Assembly: GCA_017634975.1 (NCBI GenBank)
Contig: JAGBMJ010000103.1
Location: 62,001 to 126,000, forward strand
DNA length: 64,000 nt
Direction: 5' to 3'
DNA from: Lachnospiraceae bacterium
GTDB taxonomy: Bacteria > Bacillota > Clostridia > Lachnospirales > Lachnospiraceae
In this document: positions 1-9,788 of the stretch, in pieces
Layout of the letters: each line of letters opens with the position of its first letter
How positions within the stretch are numbered: the stretch's first letter is position 1
The notes under the pieces: generated by a model
Database searches by the model: none
What the model was told of the DNA's origin: nothing
What the model saw: only the letters and a program-made list of their open reading frames with translations
Program-made: the position numbers and the translations under genes

Positions 1-1052
1 ATATACAACTTGCTGACCTTTTCTTCAATATCTTTATCTTTGTTATAGATCATATCATCCGCTTTCAGCACACCGCTCATCACTTTGATCAGCGAATATT
101 TGCCGATGAACGGATCCACGATAGTCTTCCAGATATACGCACTCTTCGCTTTGGAGAAGTCGTAATCCGCCTGGAAGATCTCGTTATTCTTCAGCGAAAT
201 ACCGGCCACTTTCTTATTCAGCGGAGACGGCATCAGCTTCACGATATCATCCATCAATGCATACGTACCCTGGCAGAGAATATTGGACCCCATCGAGATC
301 GGGAAGATATCACAGGTATTCACGCTGATACGCAGTGCTGCACGGATCTCGTCTTCAGAAAAAGTCTCACCGGAGAAATAGCGGTCCATCATATCTTCGC
401 TGGTCTCCGCAACAGCTTCCATCAGGGAATCCTTATACATATCCAGATACTCTTTACTGTAATCCGGCATTTCCATGTCCACGACTTCCTTGCCCTGCCA
501 CTTCTGTGCCTTCTGGCTGATGATATTGATATATCCGACAAACTTTTCATTCTCACGGATCGGGAAATGCAGCGGTGCGATCTTCTTGCCGTATTTCTCA
601 GTCAGGGAATCCACGACATTTTTAAAAGATGCATTATCCACATCCATATCCGTTACATAAAACATTCTCGGCAGTTTATATTTTTCGCACAGATCCCATG
701 CGCGCTCGGTTCCGACTTCCACGCCGGCCTTACCGGAAACCACGATGATCGCCGCATCGGCAGCAGACGCCGCTTCTTCCGCTTCCCCCACAAAATCAAA
801 CATACCCGGAGTATCCAGAATATTGATCTTTGCACCTTCCCACTCCATCGGGATCACGGATGTCGAAATGGAGATCAGACGCTTCTGCTCTTCTTTTCCG
901 TAATCGGAAATCGTATTCTTATCTTCTGCTTTGCCCATACGGGAAGTAATACCGGCCAGATATGCCATCGATTCTGCCAGTGCCGTCTTTCCCGCACCAC
1001 TGTGCCCCAAGAGTACCACATTTCTGATCTTGTCTGTTGTGTAGACGTTCAT
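1..1052 (-). CDS. EF-G-like translation GTPase, C-terminal part cut by window edge
   Basis: The first 350 codons of a translational GTPase are present; the rest lies left of the window. The P-loop GHSGAGKT is at about residues 16-23 and the DTPG motif (G3) follows at about residue 80. The sequence resembles elongation factor G, but it lacks the typical neighbours of the fusA str operon, and this type is usually annotated as an EF-G paralogue or tetracycline-protection-like GTPase. EF-G drives translocation on the ribosome; the role of a paralogue is less certain. The start at 1052 has a GGAGG ribosome site seven bases upstream. Which EF-G subfamily it belongs to cannot be decided without domain IV. 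Confidence 0.85.
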   Translation of the reverse strand, partial: MNVYTTDKIRNVVLLGHSGAGKTALAESMAYLAGITSRMGKAEDKNTISDYGKEEQKRLISISTSVIPMEWEGAKINILDTPGMFDFVGEAEEAASAADAAIIVVSGKAGVEVGTERAWDLCEKYKLPRMFYVTDMDVDNASFKNVVDSLTEKYGKKIAPLHFPIRENEKFVGYINIISQKAQKWQGKEVVDMEMPDYSKEYLDMYKDSLMEAVAETSEDMMDRYFSGETFSEDEIRAALRISVNTCDIFPISMGSNILCQGTYALMDDIVKLMPSPLNKKVAGISLKNNEIFQADYDFSKAKSAYIWKTIVDPFIGKYSLIKVMSGVLKADDMIYNKDKDIEEKVSKLY

Positions 1053-1192
1053 ACTGTAACCTCCGATTTTTTATATTATGTATATTCTTCCAAGGATGAC
1101 ATTGTGCATTTTTCACAAATCATCATAATGAAAGAACCACATTTATCTGTATTTTAACAAAAAACTTTCTTCATGACAAGCATTATTTCAAC

Positions 1193-1356
1193 CACAGGGA
1201 CGGTTCTCCGGCCCATTTTCGGCCACAGGGGACGGTTCTCTGGCCCATTTCCGCTACACTGCCAAATTCCGGTTTGTCGAGCCGGCGAGCCACGGGGACG
1301 GTTCTTGTGGCTAAAGATCTTCGATCTTGTTGCCACAAGAACCGTCCCCATGGCTC
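1193..1356. repeat. REP/REPIN-like GGGACGGTTCT palindromic cluster
   Basis: Three direct copies of the core GGGACGGTTCT begin at about 1197, 1229 and 1294, and one inverted copy ends at 1350. The last direct copy (1287-1311) and the inverted one (1332-1356) form a 25-base inverted repeat with one mismatch. The 20-base loop contains its own small hairpin (AAGATC/GATCTT). Such cores are common between genes in Firmicutes and resemble REP elements mobilised by Y1-type REP transposases. No such transposase is present in the window. All open frames across this stretch are by-products of the repeat. Confidence 0.75.
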
Positions 1357-1386
1357 ACCGATAAACGTGAATTTACAGATTACGCC

Positions 1387-1415
1387 TTGCGAAAAGAATA
1401 CCGCCATGATAAGAT
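1387..1415 (+). promoter_or_regulatory. Putative tyrA promoter giving a nearly leaderless mRNA
   Basis: TTGCGA (1387-1392), a 17-base spacer and TAAGAT (1410-1415) form a plausible sigma-A promoter. The tyrA ATG follows the -10 box by only seven bases, so transcription would start at or next to the start codon. No Shine-Dalgarno sequence precedes that ATG, which agrees with a leaderless message. The boxes were identified by eye only. Confidence 0.45.
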
Positions 1416-1422
1416 TGCACTT

Positions 1423-2526
1423 ATGAAAACATATGACTTTAAAACATACTTATTCTTGGGCTTCGGCCTGATCGGCGGTTCGATCGCCAAGGGGATCCGT
1501 GCAACACAGCCGGATGCCCGCATCATCGCTTATACGAGACATAAAGAAAAACTGCAGCCGGCGGTTGCGGACGGTACTCTGAATACGATTGCGGATACGC
1601 TCACCTCGGAACTGTCAAGCGCAGACGTGATCCTTCTTTGCGCGCCTACCGGTACCAATCTGGAAAACCTGCGTACCATCGCTCCTTTGGTCGGGAAGGA
1701 TACCCTGATCACCGATGTCGGCTCTGTAAAACATGATATTCAGGAATGTGCTGAAGCTCTTGGTTTATCCGCGCAGTTTCTCGGGGGCCATCCTATGACC
1801 GGTCGTGAAACCACCGGCTACGAAAGCGCCGATGCCATGATCCTGGAAAATGCCTATTATATCTTAACGCCGTCCAAAGAAACCCGGCCGGAGTTTACCG
1901 AACAGTTTACCTCTCTGGTGCATGAGCTTCACGCCCTTCCTCTGGTTTCTGATCCGGTCTATCATGATTATGCGACTGCGGCCATCAGCCATGTTCCGCA
2001 CCTGATCGCAGCAGCTCTGGTCGATCTGGTCAAAACGGAGGATAACGACGCCCAGTTTATGAAGACCATTGCCGCCGGCGGTTTTAAAGACATCACCCGT
2101 ATTGCATCGTCCGATCCTTCTATGTGGGAAAACATCTGCCGCAGCAATACCGATAATATCAGCCTATTGCTCCAGCGTTATATTGATAAACTGACCGACA
2201 TCCAGAGGACGTTGAAGAACAGCGCTTTTTCCGATATCAATGAACTTTTCAAAGACTCCGGCGCGTATCGCAATTCAATGAGTGACCGCCGTACCGGAGC
2301 AATCGAAAAAGAATACCGCCTCTTCGTCGATATTCCTGATGAAGCCGGCGAGATCGCAATGGTCGCCACCTTACTTGCAACCAAAGCCATCAACATCAAA
2401 AACATCGGCATCGTTCATAACCGGGAACAGGCTGAAGGTGCCCTTTGCATTCTCTTCGATACGGAAGAAGATATGAAAGCTGCGATCCCCGTACTGAAAA
2501 AACACGACTACCGGGTGATCCTGTAA
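1423..2526 (+). CDS. tyrA: Prephenate dehydrogenase with C-terminal ACT domain
   Basis: This enzyme oxidatively decarboxylates prephenate to 4-hydroxyphenylpyruvate with NAD+, a step of tyrosine synthesis in the cytoplasm. The N-terminal Rossmann motif GFGLIGGS lies at about residues 10-17, GGHPMTGRE near 124, and the helical dimerisation part HVPHLIAAAL near 190. The last 75 residues look like an ACT domain, which in this family binds tyrosine for feedback inhibition. The open frame extends upstream into the REP-like repeat, but homology begins at the ATG at 1423, which I chose as start (367 residues). It has no visible ribosome site and sits seven bases after a -10-like box. It stands alone and faces degV. 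Confidence 0.93.
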   Translation: MKTYDFKTYLFLGFGLIGGSIAKGIRATQPDARIIAYTRHKEKLQPAVADGTLNTIADTLTSELSSADVILLCAPTGTNLENLRTIAPLVGKDTLITDVGSVKHDIQECAEALGLSAQFLGGHPMTGRETTGYESADAMILENAYYILTPSKETRPEFTEQFTSLVHELHALPLVSDPVYHDYATAAISHVPHLIAAALVDLVKTEDNDAQFMKTIAAGGFKDITRIASSDPSMWENICRSNTDNISLLLQRYIDKLTDIQRTLKNSAFSDINELFKDSGAYRNSMSDRRTGAIEKEYRLFVDIPDEAGEIAMVATLLATKAINIKNIGIVHNREQAEGALCILFDTEEDMKAAIPVLKKHDYRVIL

Positions 2527-2571
2527 ATTTCCCCGACTGCAGTCATAGACAAAAGTCACAGATACGGCAAC

Positions 2572-2602
2572 AAAAAAACAGGGCACACCCTGTTTTTTTA
2601 TT
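2572..2602. terminator. Bidirectional terminator between tyrA and degV
   Basis: The hairpin CAGGG-CACA-CCCTG is flanked by a run of A on the left and a run of T on the right, so it can end transcription of both convergent genes. Confidence 0.85.
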
Positions 2603-2605
2603 GTC

Positions 2606-3475
2606 TTATCCGATTTCCGGTGACAGCGTCACCGCCGCTCCCGCCGCATTCGGTCCCGTATGACACGAAATACTTAACGACAGCGGATCATAATGTATGT
2701 CATATCCGGGAAATTCACGGGAGACCCATTGCTGCCACGCATTGGCATCTGCAGCCTCCAAAAAGGAACCGGCACAGTAAATGCGCAGATCTTCCGGCTT
2801 ATACTCCGAATAGGACGTAGCGATCTCTTTTTTCAGAGCATCGATCACACCCTGTCGCGATTTTTCAATTCCCCGTACTTTTTGATAGGTATCAAACTTT
2901 TCGCCGCGTGTTACCAAAACCGGTTTGATCCCGAGCAGGTTACCGAGAGCTGCAGCTGCAGGAGTGACACGTCCGGTACGTTTAAAATACTCCAGCGTCT
3001 CAACCGTCAGAAAGACACAGGATTTATAGGCATCCTCTTCGAGTTTCTTCTTGATCTCATCGGCGCTTTTCCCTTCCCCGGCCAGTCTGCAGGCCTGCAC
3101 GACCGACTGGCGCATAGTAACGGAGATCCGGTGATTATCCGCAACAAAAACCCTGCCTTCATACTCTTCCGCAAGCATTGCCGCGGTCTGGTAAGATCCG
3201 GACAATCCGCTGGACATAGGGATATAGATCAGCTGATCTGCTGTATCCAAAACCAGCTCCCATACATCCATGATCGATGCCGGAGAAGGCTGTGAAGAAG
3301 TCACATTCCGATTTCCCATCAATGCTTCAAAAAACTCTTTTTGCGTGATATCCTCATTTTCAAAGTAGGTATGATCGTCAATGATGACCGGCATCGGGAT
3401 CACATGGATGCCCATTTTTCTGGCCTCATCGCCGAAAATACCACTGTTGGAATCCGTAACTACAGCTGTTTTCAT
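2606..3475 (-). CDS. DegV family fatty-acid-binding protein
   Basis: DegV-type proteins (289 residues here, the usual size) bind a fatty acid; in Firmicutes some act as FakB, presenting exogenous fatty acids to the kinase FakA. The N-terminus MKTAVVTDSNSGI carries the family's TDS motif, the TSQPSP motif is near residue 60, and the SGLSGSY motif near 93. No fakA gene is nearby. The gene is monocistronic between a bidirectional terminator and a palindromic repeat. The ligand cannot be deduced from the sequence. Confidence 0.9.
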   Translation of the reverse strand: MKTAVVTDSNSGIFGDEARKMGIHVIPMPVIIDDHTYFENEDITQKEFFEALMGNRNVTSSQPSPASIMDVWELVLDTADQLIYIPMSSGLSGSYQTAAMLAEEYEGRVFVADNHRISVTMRQSVVQACRLAGEGKSADEIKKKLEEDAYKSCVFLTVETLEYFKRTGRVTPAAAALGNLLGIKPVLVTRGEKFDTYQKVRGIEKSRQGVIDALKKEIATSYSEYKPEDLRIYCAGSFLEAADANAWQQWVSREFPGYDIHYDPLSLSISCHTGPNAAGAAVTLSPEIG

Positions 3476-3520
3476 AGAAAATCTGTTTTCCTTTCATCAC
3501 GGGAAATGATAGTATTTATA

Positions 3521-3662
3521 GTATAGCAAGCGACAAAACTCATTTCGTTTTGTCGCTTGCTCCGCGCCGACCGCAGGCCGCTTGCGGCCAAATACCATAT
3601 GCGGTCGTGCGCATCCGCCGGAGGCATAGTAAACGCAATTTTTAATTGCGTTTACTATATCA
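3521..3662. repeat. Composite palindromic intergenic element
   Basis: Three nested inverted repeats lie between degV and queA. The first pairs 3526-3539 with 3547-3560 (14 bases, GCAAGCGACAAAAC). The second pairs CGACCGCA with TGCGGTCG around 3568 and 3601. The third pairs ATAGTAAACGCAA with its complement at about 3626-3658. The first hairpin lies where the degV promoter should be. The layout suggests an extragenic palindromic element, not a gene. Confidence 0.6.
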
Positions 3663-3687
3663 TATTTACATAACTCCCGCAAGTATA

Positions 3688-4743
3688 TCAGATCAGCAGC
3701 ATTGCATCCCCGAAACTGAAGAAACGATACCGCTCCTTTACTGCTTCCGCATACGCTGCCAGCACCTGTTCACGCCCCGCAAACGCCGATACCAGCATCA
3801 GCAGCGTTGATTCCGGCAGATGGAAGTTCGTCACCAGACCGTCCACTGCTTTAAACTCATATCCCGGATAGATAAAGATATCCGTTTCTTTTTCTCCGGT
3901 ATGCACGATCCCCTTCGCATCCGCAAAGCTTTCCAATGTACGTACGGAAGTGGTTCCTACGCATATGATCCGTCCGCCCTGCGCTCTGGTCTCATTGATC
4001 GTACGCGCTGTCTCCTCATCGATCCGGCAGCTTTCCGTATGCATATGGTGATCCAATATATTTTCTTCTTTGACCGGACGAAACGTTCCCAGTCCTACGT
4101 GCAGTGTCACAAACGCACTCCGTACACCCTGTTCCTTCAGGGAAGCCATCAGTTCCTTTGTAAAATGAAGCCCTGCCGTAGGTGCCGCTGCAGATCCTTC
4201 ATGCTTTGCATACACGGTCTGATATCGTTCGCGGTTTTCTCTGGGCAGTTTATGCGTGATGTACGGCGGCAGCGGCATCTCACCGAGTGCATCCAGCACT
4301 TCTTCCCAGATGCCCTGATAATGGAACTGCACCAGACGGTTTCCGTCCGGCAGTACCTCTTTGATCACCGCACGCAGAGGTGCCTGATCTGCCTCATCCG
4401 CACTGACGCCAAAAACCACCTCTGCACCGGTGCGCAGCTTTTTGCCCGGTTTTACCAGGCTCTCCCATACATCATCCGCATTGCGTTTCAGCAGCAGGAT
4501 CTCGACCGCCGCACCTGTATCCTTTTTCAGCCCCAGCAGTCTTGCCGGGATCACACGGGTATCATTAAAGACCAGGCAGTCGCCTGCATTCAGGTAACTG
4601 CCCAGCTCATAAAAATGCTTATGTGTGACACTGCCGTTCTGACGATCCAGAACCATCAGACGTGACGCACTGCGATCCTCCAAAGGATCCTGCGCGATCA
4701 GTTCCTGCGGCAGATCATAGTAATAATCCGATTTCGTCATCAT
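3688..4743 (-). CDS. queA: tRNA preQ1(34) S-adenosylmethionine ribosyltransferase-isomerase
   Basis: QueA transfers and isomerises the ribosyl part of S-adenosylmethionine onto preQ1 at the wobble base of tRNA, giving epoxyqueuosine. The family motifs are clear: [19 protein letters not shown] at the N-terminus, [13 protein letters not shown] near residue 60, PPYI near 160, and the [20 protein letters not shown] block near 310. At 351 residues it is full length. Its first ATG overlaps the pheT stop codon as ATGA, so it is translationally coupled to pheT. No tgt or yajC gene follows, unlike the common queA-tgt-yajC order. Confidence 0.96.
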   Translation of the reverse strand: MMTKSDYYYDLPQELIAQDPLEDRSASRLMVLDRQNGSVTHKHFYELGSYLNAGDCLVFNDTRVIPARLLGLKKDTGAAVEILLLKRNADDVWESLVKPGKKLRTGAEVVFGVSADEADQAPLRAVIKEVLPDGNRLVQFHYQGIWEEVLDALGEMPLPPYITHKLPRENRERYQTVYAKHEGSAAAPTAGLHFTKELMASLKEQGVRSAFVTLHVGLGTFRPVKEENILDHHMHTESCRIDEETARTINETRAQGGRIICVGTTSVRTLESFADAKGIVHTGEKETDIFIYPGYEFKAVDGLVTNFHLPESTLLMLVSAFAGREQVLAAYAEAVKERYRFFSFGDAMLLI

Positions 4744-7163
4744 GATCTTAATTCAATTCCCATACTTTCAAGACCGTTCAGGATCTTCTTCATTGCTCCG
4801 TTCACTTCATCATCCGCAAGGGTTTTTTCCATATCACGGAATACCAGTGCGTAAGCCAGAGACTTATAGCCGGCTTTGATCTGACCGCCTTCATAGATAT
4901 CAAACAGCTTCAGGCTTTCCAGCTTCTTGCCGCCGCGCTGACGGATCATCTTTTCAATATCACCGGCCAGAACTGTCTTCGGTACTACCATGGAAATGTC
5001 ACGGGTCACTGCCGGGAACTTCGCAATGCCGCTGTACTTACGGTCAAATGTCGTAAACGGCACGATCGCCGGGATATCCAGTACTGCCACATACGCGCGG
5101 GTCTTCATATCATAGTTCGCACATACGGCCGGATGGACCTCGCCAAGATATCCGATTGCGGAACCTTCGTAGGAGATGGCTGCCTGACGTCCCGGATGCA
5201 GGAAATTCTTAGCTGCCTTCGGATCGTATTCCGGCAGAGCCTTCATTCCGACACTCTCCAGAAAAGCTTCTACAACACCTTTCAGGGTATAGAAATCGCC
5301 TTCGCCGTAGAAACCGAGGGTCAGCATCTTGCGCTCATCCGGCAGTTCGGTAAGCGGCAGGCTCTTGGGCAGATATACATTTGCCAGCTCATAAAGTCGT
5401 ACGTCCTTGTTCCGGCGGTTGTAGTTGGTTGCGAGGCTCGTCAGCATACCGTTCAGCGGCAGCGTACGCATCACAGAGAAATCCTCCCCAAGCGGATTGG
5501 AGATCGTGATCGCATTTCTTGCCGGATCGTCTTTGGACAGCATCAGTTTATCAAATACCTTCGGACTTTCGAAGGAATAGGTCATTCCCTGGGAGAAACC
5601 GCAGTATTCTGCGATATCCTGTGCTTTCTTCTCAATACGCATCTGATAAGCAAGACCGCCCTGCATGCTCTCGCCGCCCGGCAGGGTTACCGGGATCCTG
5701 TCATAGCCGTAGAAACGTGCCACTTCTTCGGCGATATCCGCCTGTCCGAGCAGATCCTGACGGAAAGACGGAATATGCAGCATATTGTTCTCTTTATTGT
5801 AGGTGATCTCCAGCGGTTTGAAGTACCCGAGCATCTCCTCGGCGCTGATATCGGTACCTAACAGATCATTGTATTTCTCCGGCTTAAACGGCAGTTCCAC
5901 TTCGTCCTTTATCGGCTCACATACATCTACCACACCGCCGACTGCTTCTCCGCAGCCCAGCTCTTCGATCAGCTGGCAGGCACGGTTGATCGCCGCCAGG
6001 GCATTCTTCGGATCCAGCCCCTTTTCAAACTTACCGGATGCATCGGTACGCAGACCGATACGCTTTGCACTCTTACGGATATTCGATCCGTTGAAAGTTG
6101 CTGCCTCAAACAGTACCGTTTTCACCCCATCGGTGATCTTGGAGTTCTCACCGCCCATGATCCCGGCGATACCGATCTCTTTTTCCGCATCACAGATCAT
6201 CAGCACTTCGCTGTCCAGGGTACGTTCCACACCATCCAGTGTCACGAATTTATCGCCATCCTGCGCACGGCGAACGATGATCTTTTTGCCGGCAATGGTA
6301 TCCAGATCAAACGCATGCATCGGCTGGCCGTATTCTTCCATGACATAATTGGTGATATCCACCAGATTGTTGATCGGACGAATCCCGCTTGCCGCAAGAC
6401 GTCTCTGCATCCATTCCGGAGACGGTCCGATCTTGATATTCTTGCAGACTCTTGCACAGTAACGTGTGCACAGATCCGTATCCTTTACTTCTACGGAAAT
6501 GTAATCGGATGCTTTCTCACCGTTATCCTTTACTTCTACCACCGGAGGTACAAACGGCTTGCGGAAGGTAGCTGCCGCTTCTCTGGCAATTCCCAGGATC
6601 GAGTAGCAGTCTACACGGTTGGATGTGATCTCATACTCAAATACGGTATCACGCAGTCCCAGCGCCGCCACAGCATCATCTCCCGGCTTTACGCTGCCTT
6701 CCTTAAAGATATAGATACCGCCTTCCGGTGCTTCCGGATAAAAGTTACGATCACTTCCCAGTTCCTCTATGGAGCACATCATACCGAAAGAATCCACACC
6801 GCGCAGCTTGCCGGCTTTGATCGCGATCCCCTCCTCCGGTAACGGCCCGCCGTCATGTCCGCCGGCCACCTTACCGCCGTCCAGTACTACCGGCACCAAT
6901 GCGCCGACCACCACGTTCGGAGCACCGGTTACGATCTGGATCGTCTCGCTTCCTACATTTACCTGGCAAATGATCAGTTTATCCGCATCCGGATGCTTTT
7001 CGATCGACTCTACCCTGCCGACTACAATCTTTTCCAGATTCTTATCCAGTCGTGTGAAACCTTCTACTTTGGTCCCGGAAAGAGTCATACGGTCAAAATA
7101 TTCCTGATCGGTGCACTCCAATTCCGGTACATATGCTTTGATCCAAGATAATGCTGAATTCAT
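4740..7163 (-). CDS. pheT: Phenylalanine-tRNA ligase beta subunit
   Basis: PheT pairs with PheS to form the alpha2-beta2 synthetase that charges tRNA-Phe and edits mischarged Tyr-tRNA. The 807 residues have the bacterial order: a tRNA-binding OB domain at about 40-150 ([16 protein letters not shown]), the B3/B4 editing domain, the B5 domain, the core domain, and a C-terminal FDX-ACB anticodon-binding domain from about 710. It is separated from pheS by about 100 bases that contain a small repeat, and overlaps queA by four bases. A good ribosome site (AGGAGG) precedes the ATG. Confidence 0.97.
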   Translation of the reverse strand: MNSALSWIKAYVPELECTDQEYFDRMTLSGTKVEGFTRLDKNLEKIVVGRVESIEKHPDADKLIICQVNVGSETIQIVTGAPNVVVGALVPVVLDGGKVAGGHDGGPLPEEGIAIKAGKLRGVDSFGMMCSIEELGSDRNFYPEAPEGGIYIFKEGSVKPGDDAVAALGLRDTVFEYEITSNRVDCYSILGIAREAAATFRKPFVPPVVEVKDNGEKASDYISVEVKDTDLCTRYCARVCKNIKIGPSPEWMQRRLAASGIRPINNLVDITNYVMEEYGQPMHAFDLDTIAGKKIIVRRAQDGDKFVTLDGVERTLDSEVLMICDAEKEIGIAGIMGGENSKITDGVKTVLFEAATFNGSNIRKSAKRIGLRTDASGKFEKGLDPKNALAAINRACQLIEELGCGEAVGGVVDVCEPIKDEVELPFKPEKYNDLLGTDISAEEMLGYFKPLEITYNKENNMLHIPSFRQDLLGQADIAEEVARFYGYDRIPVTLPGGESMQGGLAYQMRIEKKAQDIAEYCGFSQGMTYSFESPKVFDKLMLSKDDPARNAITISNPLGEDFSVMRTLPLNGMLTSLATNYNRRNKDVRLYELANVYLPKSLPLTELPDERKMLTLGFYGEGDFYTLKGVVEAFLESVGMKALPEYDPKAAKNFLHPGRQAAISYEGSAIGYLGEVHPAVCANYDMKTRAYVAVLDIPAIVPFTTFDRKYSGIAKFPAVTRDISMVVPKTVLAGDIEKMIRQRGGKKLESLKLFDIYEGGQIKAGYKSLAYALVFRDMEKTLADDEVNGAMKKILNGLESMGIELRS

Positions 7164-7192
7164 TTTCTATATTTCCTCCTACTAACTATTCT

Positions 7193-7240
7193 TGCCTTTC
7201 CCTTGAGAGAAAGGTGCCCGAAGGGCAGATGAGGTGTTCT
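7193..7240. repeat. Small two-hairpin intergenic repeat between pheS and pheT
   Basis: The sequence CCTTTC-CCTTGAGA-GAAAGG is followed by TGCCC-GAA-GGGCA and then GATGAGGTGT. This two-hairpin layout recurs, with a different arm sequence, at 14593-14695. Similar CTTGAG/GATGAGGTG repeats are widespread between genes of gut clostridia. Here it lies inside the pheST operon and would form part of the transcript. Confidence 0.6.
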
Positions 7241-7264
7241 CGAAATTATTGTTTCCCTCAACTA

Positions 7265-8284
7265 TTAAAACTGGCTTAAGAAACGGTCATCGTTCTCATA
7301 CAACAGCCGCATATCATCGATCTCATACTTGAGCAGCGCGATACGCTCCAGACCTACGCCAAATGCAAAACCAACATACTCCTCCGGATCAATACCGCGC
7401 ATCTCCAAAACGTGCGGATGCACCATACCACAGCCTAAGATCTCGATCCAGCCGGAACCCTTGCAGAAACGGCATCCCTTACCGCCGCACTTGAAGCAGC
7501 TCACATCCATCTCCGCAGACGGCTCGGTAAACGGGAAGTGATGCGGACGGAACTTCGTTTTGGTCTCCTCCCCGAACAGCTCTTTTGCAAAGCGATCCAG
7601 AGTCCCCTTCAGATCCGAGAAGGTCACGTGCTTGTCGATGACCAGACCTTCGATCTGATGGAAACAAGGGGAATGGGTAGCATCGACTTCATCGGAACGA
7701 AATACTCTTCCCGGAGCGATCATACGGATCGGCAGGCGTCCTTTTTCCATCTCATGGATCTGTACGGAAGAAGTCTGCGTACGCAGCAGGAAATCGCCGC
7801 TGATATAAAACGTATCCTGCTCATCCTTTGCCGGATGGTCAGCCGGGATATTGAGCGCTTCAAAGTTGTAATAATCTTTCTCTACTTCGGGCCCGCTTAC
7901 CACTTCATAACCGAGTCCTACAAAAATACGCTCTACCTCTTCGAGCGCGATGGTATTCGGATGACGGTGTCCCATACGCGGCTTCTGCGCCGGCAGAGTC
8001 ACATCGATCACTTCTTTCTTCAGTTTTTCGTTCAATGCTGCATTATCCAGCTTCTTTTTGGTTTCATCCAGCACTTCCTCAATGGCGGTACGGGTATCGT
8101 TCACCATCTGGCCAAACTTCGGCTTTTCTTCCGCCGCGAGATCCTTCATGGATTTCAAAAGAGCCGTCAGTTCGCCCTTCTTCCCGAGATACGCTACCTT
8201 GATCTCGTTTAAGCGTTCCGGATCCGTACTTTCCTGAATACGCTTCAACGCCTCCTGTCTGATCTGTTCCAATTTTTCTTTCAT
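7265..8284 (-). CDS. pheS: Phenylalanine-tRNA ligase alpha subunit
   Basis: This is the catalytic alpha subunit (339 residues, usual length). The N-terminal 100 residues form the tRNA-contacting coiled coil. The class II motif 2 region is seen near residue 190 (GRVFRSDEVDATHSPCFHQ), and motif 3 near the end (GFAFGVGLERIALLKY). A CxxC-type cluster (CFKCGGKGCRFCKGSG) at about 262-277 is an insertion known in clostridial-type PheS. It follows the TPR gene with only a 46-base gap. No T-box leader is present in that gap, so any tRNA-dependent control would have to lie upstream of a longer operon. Confidence 0.97.
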   Translation of the reverse strand: MKEKLEQIRQEALKRIQESTDPERLNEIKVAYLGKKGELTALLKSMKDLAAEEKPKFGQMVNDTRTAIEEVLDETKKKLDNAALNEKLKKEVIDVTLPAQKPRMGHRHPNTIALEEVERIFVGLGYEVVSGPEVEKDYYNFEALNIPADHPAKDEQDTFYISGDFLLRTQTSSVQIHEMEKGRLPIRMIAPGRVFRSDEVDATHSPCFHQIEGLVIDKHVTFSDLKGTLDRFAKELFGEETKTKFRPHHFPFTEPSAEMDVSCFKCGGKGCRFCKGSGWIEILGCGMVHPHVLEMRGIDPEEYVGFAFGVGLERIALLKYEIDDMRLLYENDDRFLSQF

Positions 8285-8330
8285 AGTCTTTCTGTCCTTT
8301 CTGAAAAAACTTTATTGATATCTTGATCCA

Positions 8331-9767
8331 TCAGTAAATCACCTTGTCCCCGATCACATCCTGCATCAGGTTCAGCCGGACCGCATTCCATCCCGATATA
8401 TCAAAATGTATCTTTAAGGAAGACAGGGACATTTCCGCATCGATCCCGCTCAGCTCCTCTTTCGCCATTGCCAGAATCTGCGTTGCATCCGACCCCGACA
8501 GATCCGCCTCGACATGTGTGACATGATCCCCATCCAACAGTATATACCTTACACTGGCCACATCCAAAGCCTTGAGCATACTTTCATATTCTCCGAGATC
8601 CGCTCCGTCAAACAAAGGCAGATAATCCTTACCGCTCTTATGATCCCGCTTGATCATACAGAGACCGAAATTGTAATTCACGGAATTTTCATCGGTACTG
8701 CCTTCGTGTGCCAGCTGTTCGTACCTGGTAAATGCTCCCTCTGCCGCAGCCGAAAGATCTCCGCTGCGCTCACTGTACGAAAACGCAGCATTCCCCGAAC
8801 TTCTCTGGTAACTCTGCAGGATATCCTCTTCCTGTATATAACAGCCTTCCCGGTAGATCTCTTCGGTCTGCCCCATCAGCTCGGTCTTTGCGTGTACCAG
8901 ATAATGCAGCTGCGCTTTCTCCGGATCGTTACCGTCATAATGTATGTAATACTCCATATCGATCGGTACATCCACTCGGAATCCGCCGAATACTACCGCA
9001 GTAATGGTTCCCTCACCATATCCGTTTACAGAAAACGACGTGATCTCCTCTTTACCGTCCTCGCTTAAGCGATCCATGATCGCTTTTACTTCGGCATTGT
9101 CCGGATCCAGCAGAAGCACCATACTATAATACTGCTTTGCCGTTGTTTTGTCATCCTCTATCAATGCCTGTCCGCCAAGTTCCGTAAATCCGTCGATCCG
9201 AAATTGCCGGAACACCTCATAATCTACCTTTTCCGGATCCGGCTTTGTAAGAAACGATAAAGCATTCTTCAATTCCCCGGCCTCTTTGATCTGCTGCGCC
9301 CGTCCCAGATAGGCCTGCGAAAGCATATCCCTGACGCCTTCTGCCGTCACATAGCGTTCCTGCGCATTTTCCAGAAGATCAATTGCCTGTTTCGGATCGG
9401 ATTGTGCGATCAGCTGCTCTGCGCGCTTGTTAAAGGCCGCCGTCAGTTCCGGCACCACAAGCTCCGTTTCTCCGTTCGTATCATACGCTTTTTTCAAAAG
9501 AACGATGGTATTGGCATAGCGTTCGTCCTTATTATAGATCCCGGCGATCGCCAGATACGCATCCAGCTGCCGGTAATCCCGGTCAATCACTTTACGATAC
9601 AGCGCTTCCGCTTTCTCGTAATCTTCTTTTTCCATCTGCTTTTCTGCCAGCCACATCCGCAGCGATACATAGGTTTCATCATTGATGAATGCAAAATACA
9701 CCGTCAGCAGCCCCAGCAGAAATACAACAATGGTTGCAATGATCGTAATCTTATATTGTTTCGTCAT
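8331..9767 (-). CDS. Membrane-anchored TPR protein of unknown function
   Basis: I do not recognise a named family. A single N-terminal membrane segment (residues 8-27) is followed by an outward-facing soluble part. Residues 40-230 hold tetratricopeptide-like repeats (for example the MEKEDYEKAEALYRKVI unit), which usually mediate protein contacts. The remaining 240 residues are mostly beta-rich and contain no motif I can name. It is the first gene before pheST in the same direction and follows the MscS gene, so it may be co-transcribed with housekeeping genes without sharing their function. It could be a cell-surface scaffold. Confidence 0.7.
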   Translation of the reverse strand: MTKQYKITIIATIVVFLLGLLTVYFAFINDETYVSLRMWLAEKQMEKEDYEKAEALYRKVIDRDYRQLDAYLAIAGIYNKDERYANTIVLLKKAYDTNGETELVVPELTAAFNKRAEQLIAQSDPKQAIDLLENAQERYVTAEGVRDMLSQAYLGRAQQIKEAGELKNALSFLTKPDPEKVDYEVFRQFRIDGFTELGGQALIEDDKTTAKQYYSMVLLLDPDNAEVKAIMDRLSEDGKEEITSFSVNGYGEGTITAVVFGGFRVDVPIDMEYYIHYDGNDPEKAQLHYLVHAKTELMGQTEEIYREGCYIQEEDILQSYQRSSGNAAFSYSERSGDLSAAAEGAFTRYEQLAHEGSTDENSVNYNFGLCMIKRDHKSGKDYLPLFDGADLGEYESMLKALDVASVRYILLDGDHVTHVEADLSGSDATQILAMAKEELSGIDAEMSLSSLKIHFDISGWNAVRLNLMQDVIGDKVIY

Positions 9768-9788
9768 TGCACCTCCATATCCTGCCTT

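Noticed and set aside
1183-1407. Small frames through the REP-like cluster
   Set aside because: They are translations of the repeated GGGACGGTTCT unit, seen in many genomes as false genes.
8285-8330. T-box leader for pheST
   Set aside because: The gap before pheS is only 46 bases and contains no T-box sequence or antiterminator.
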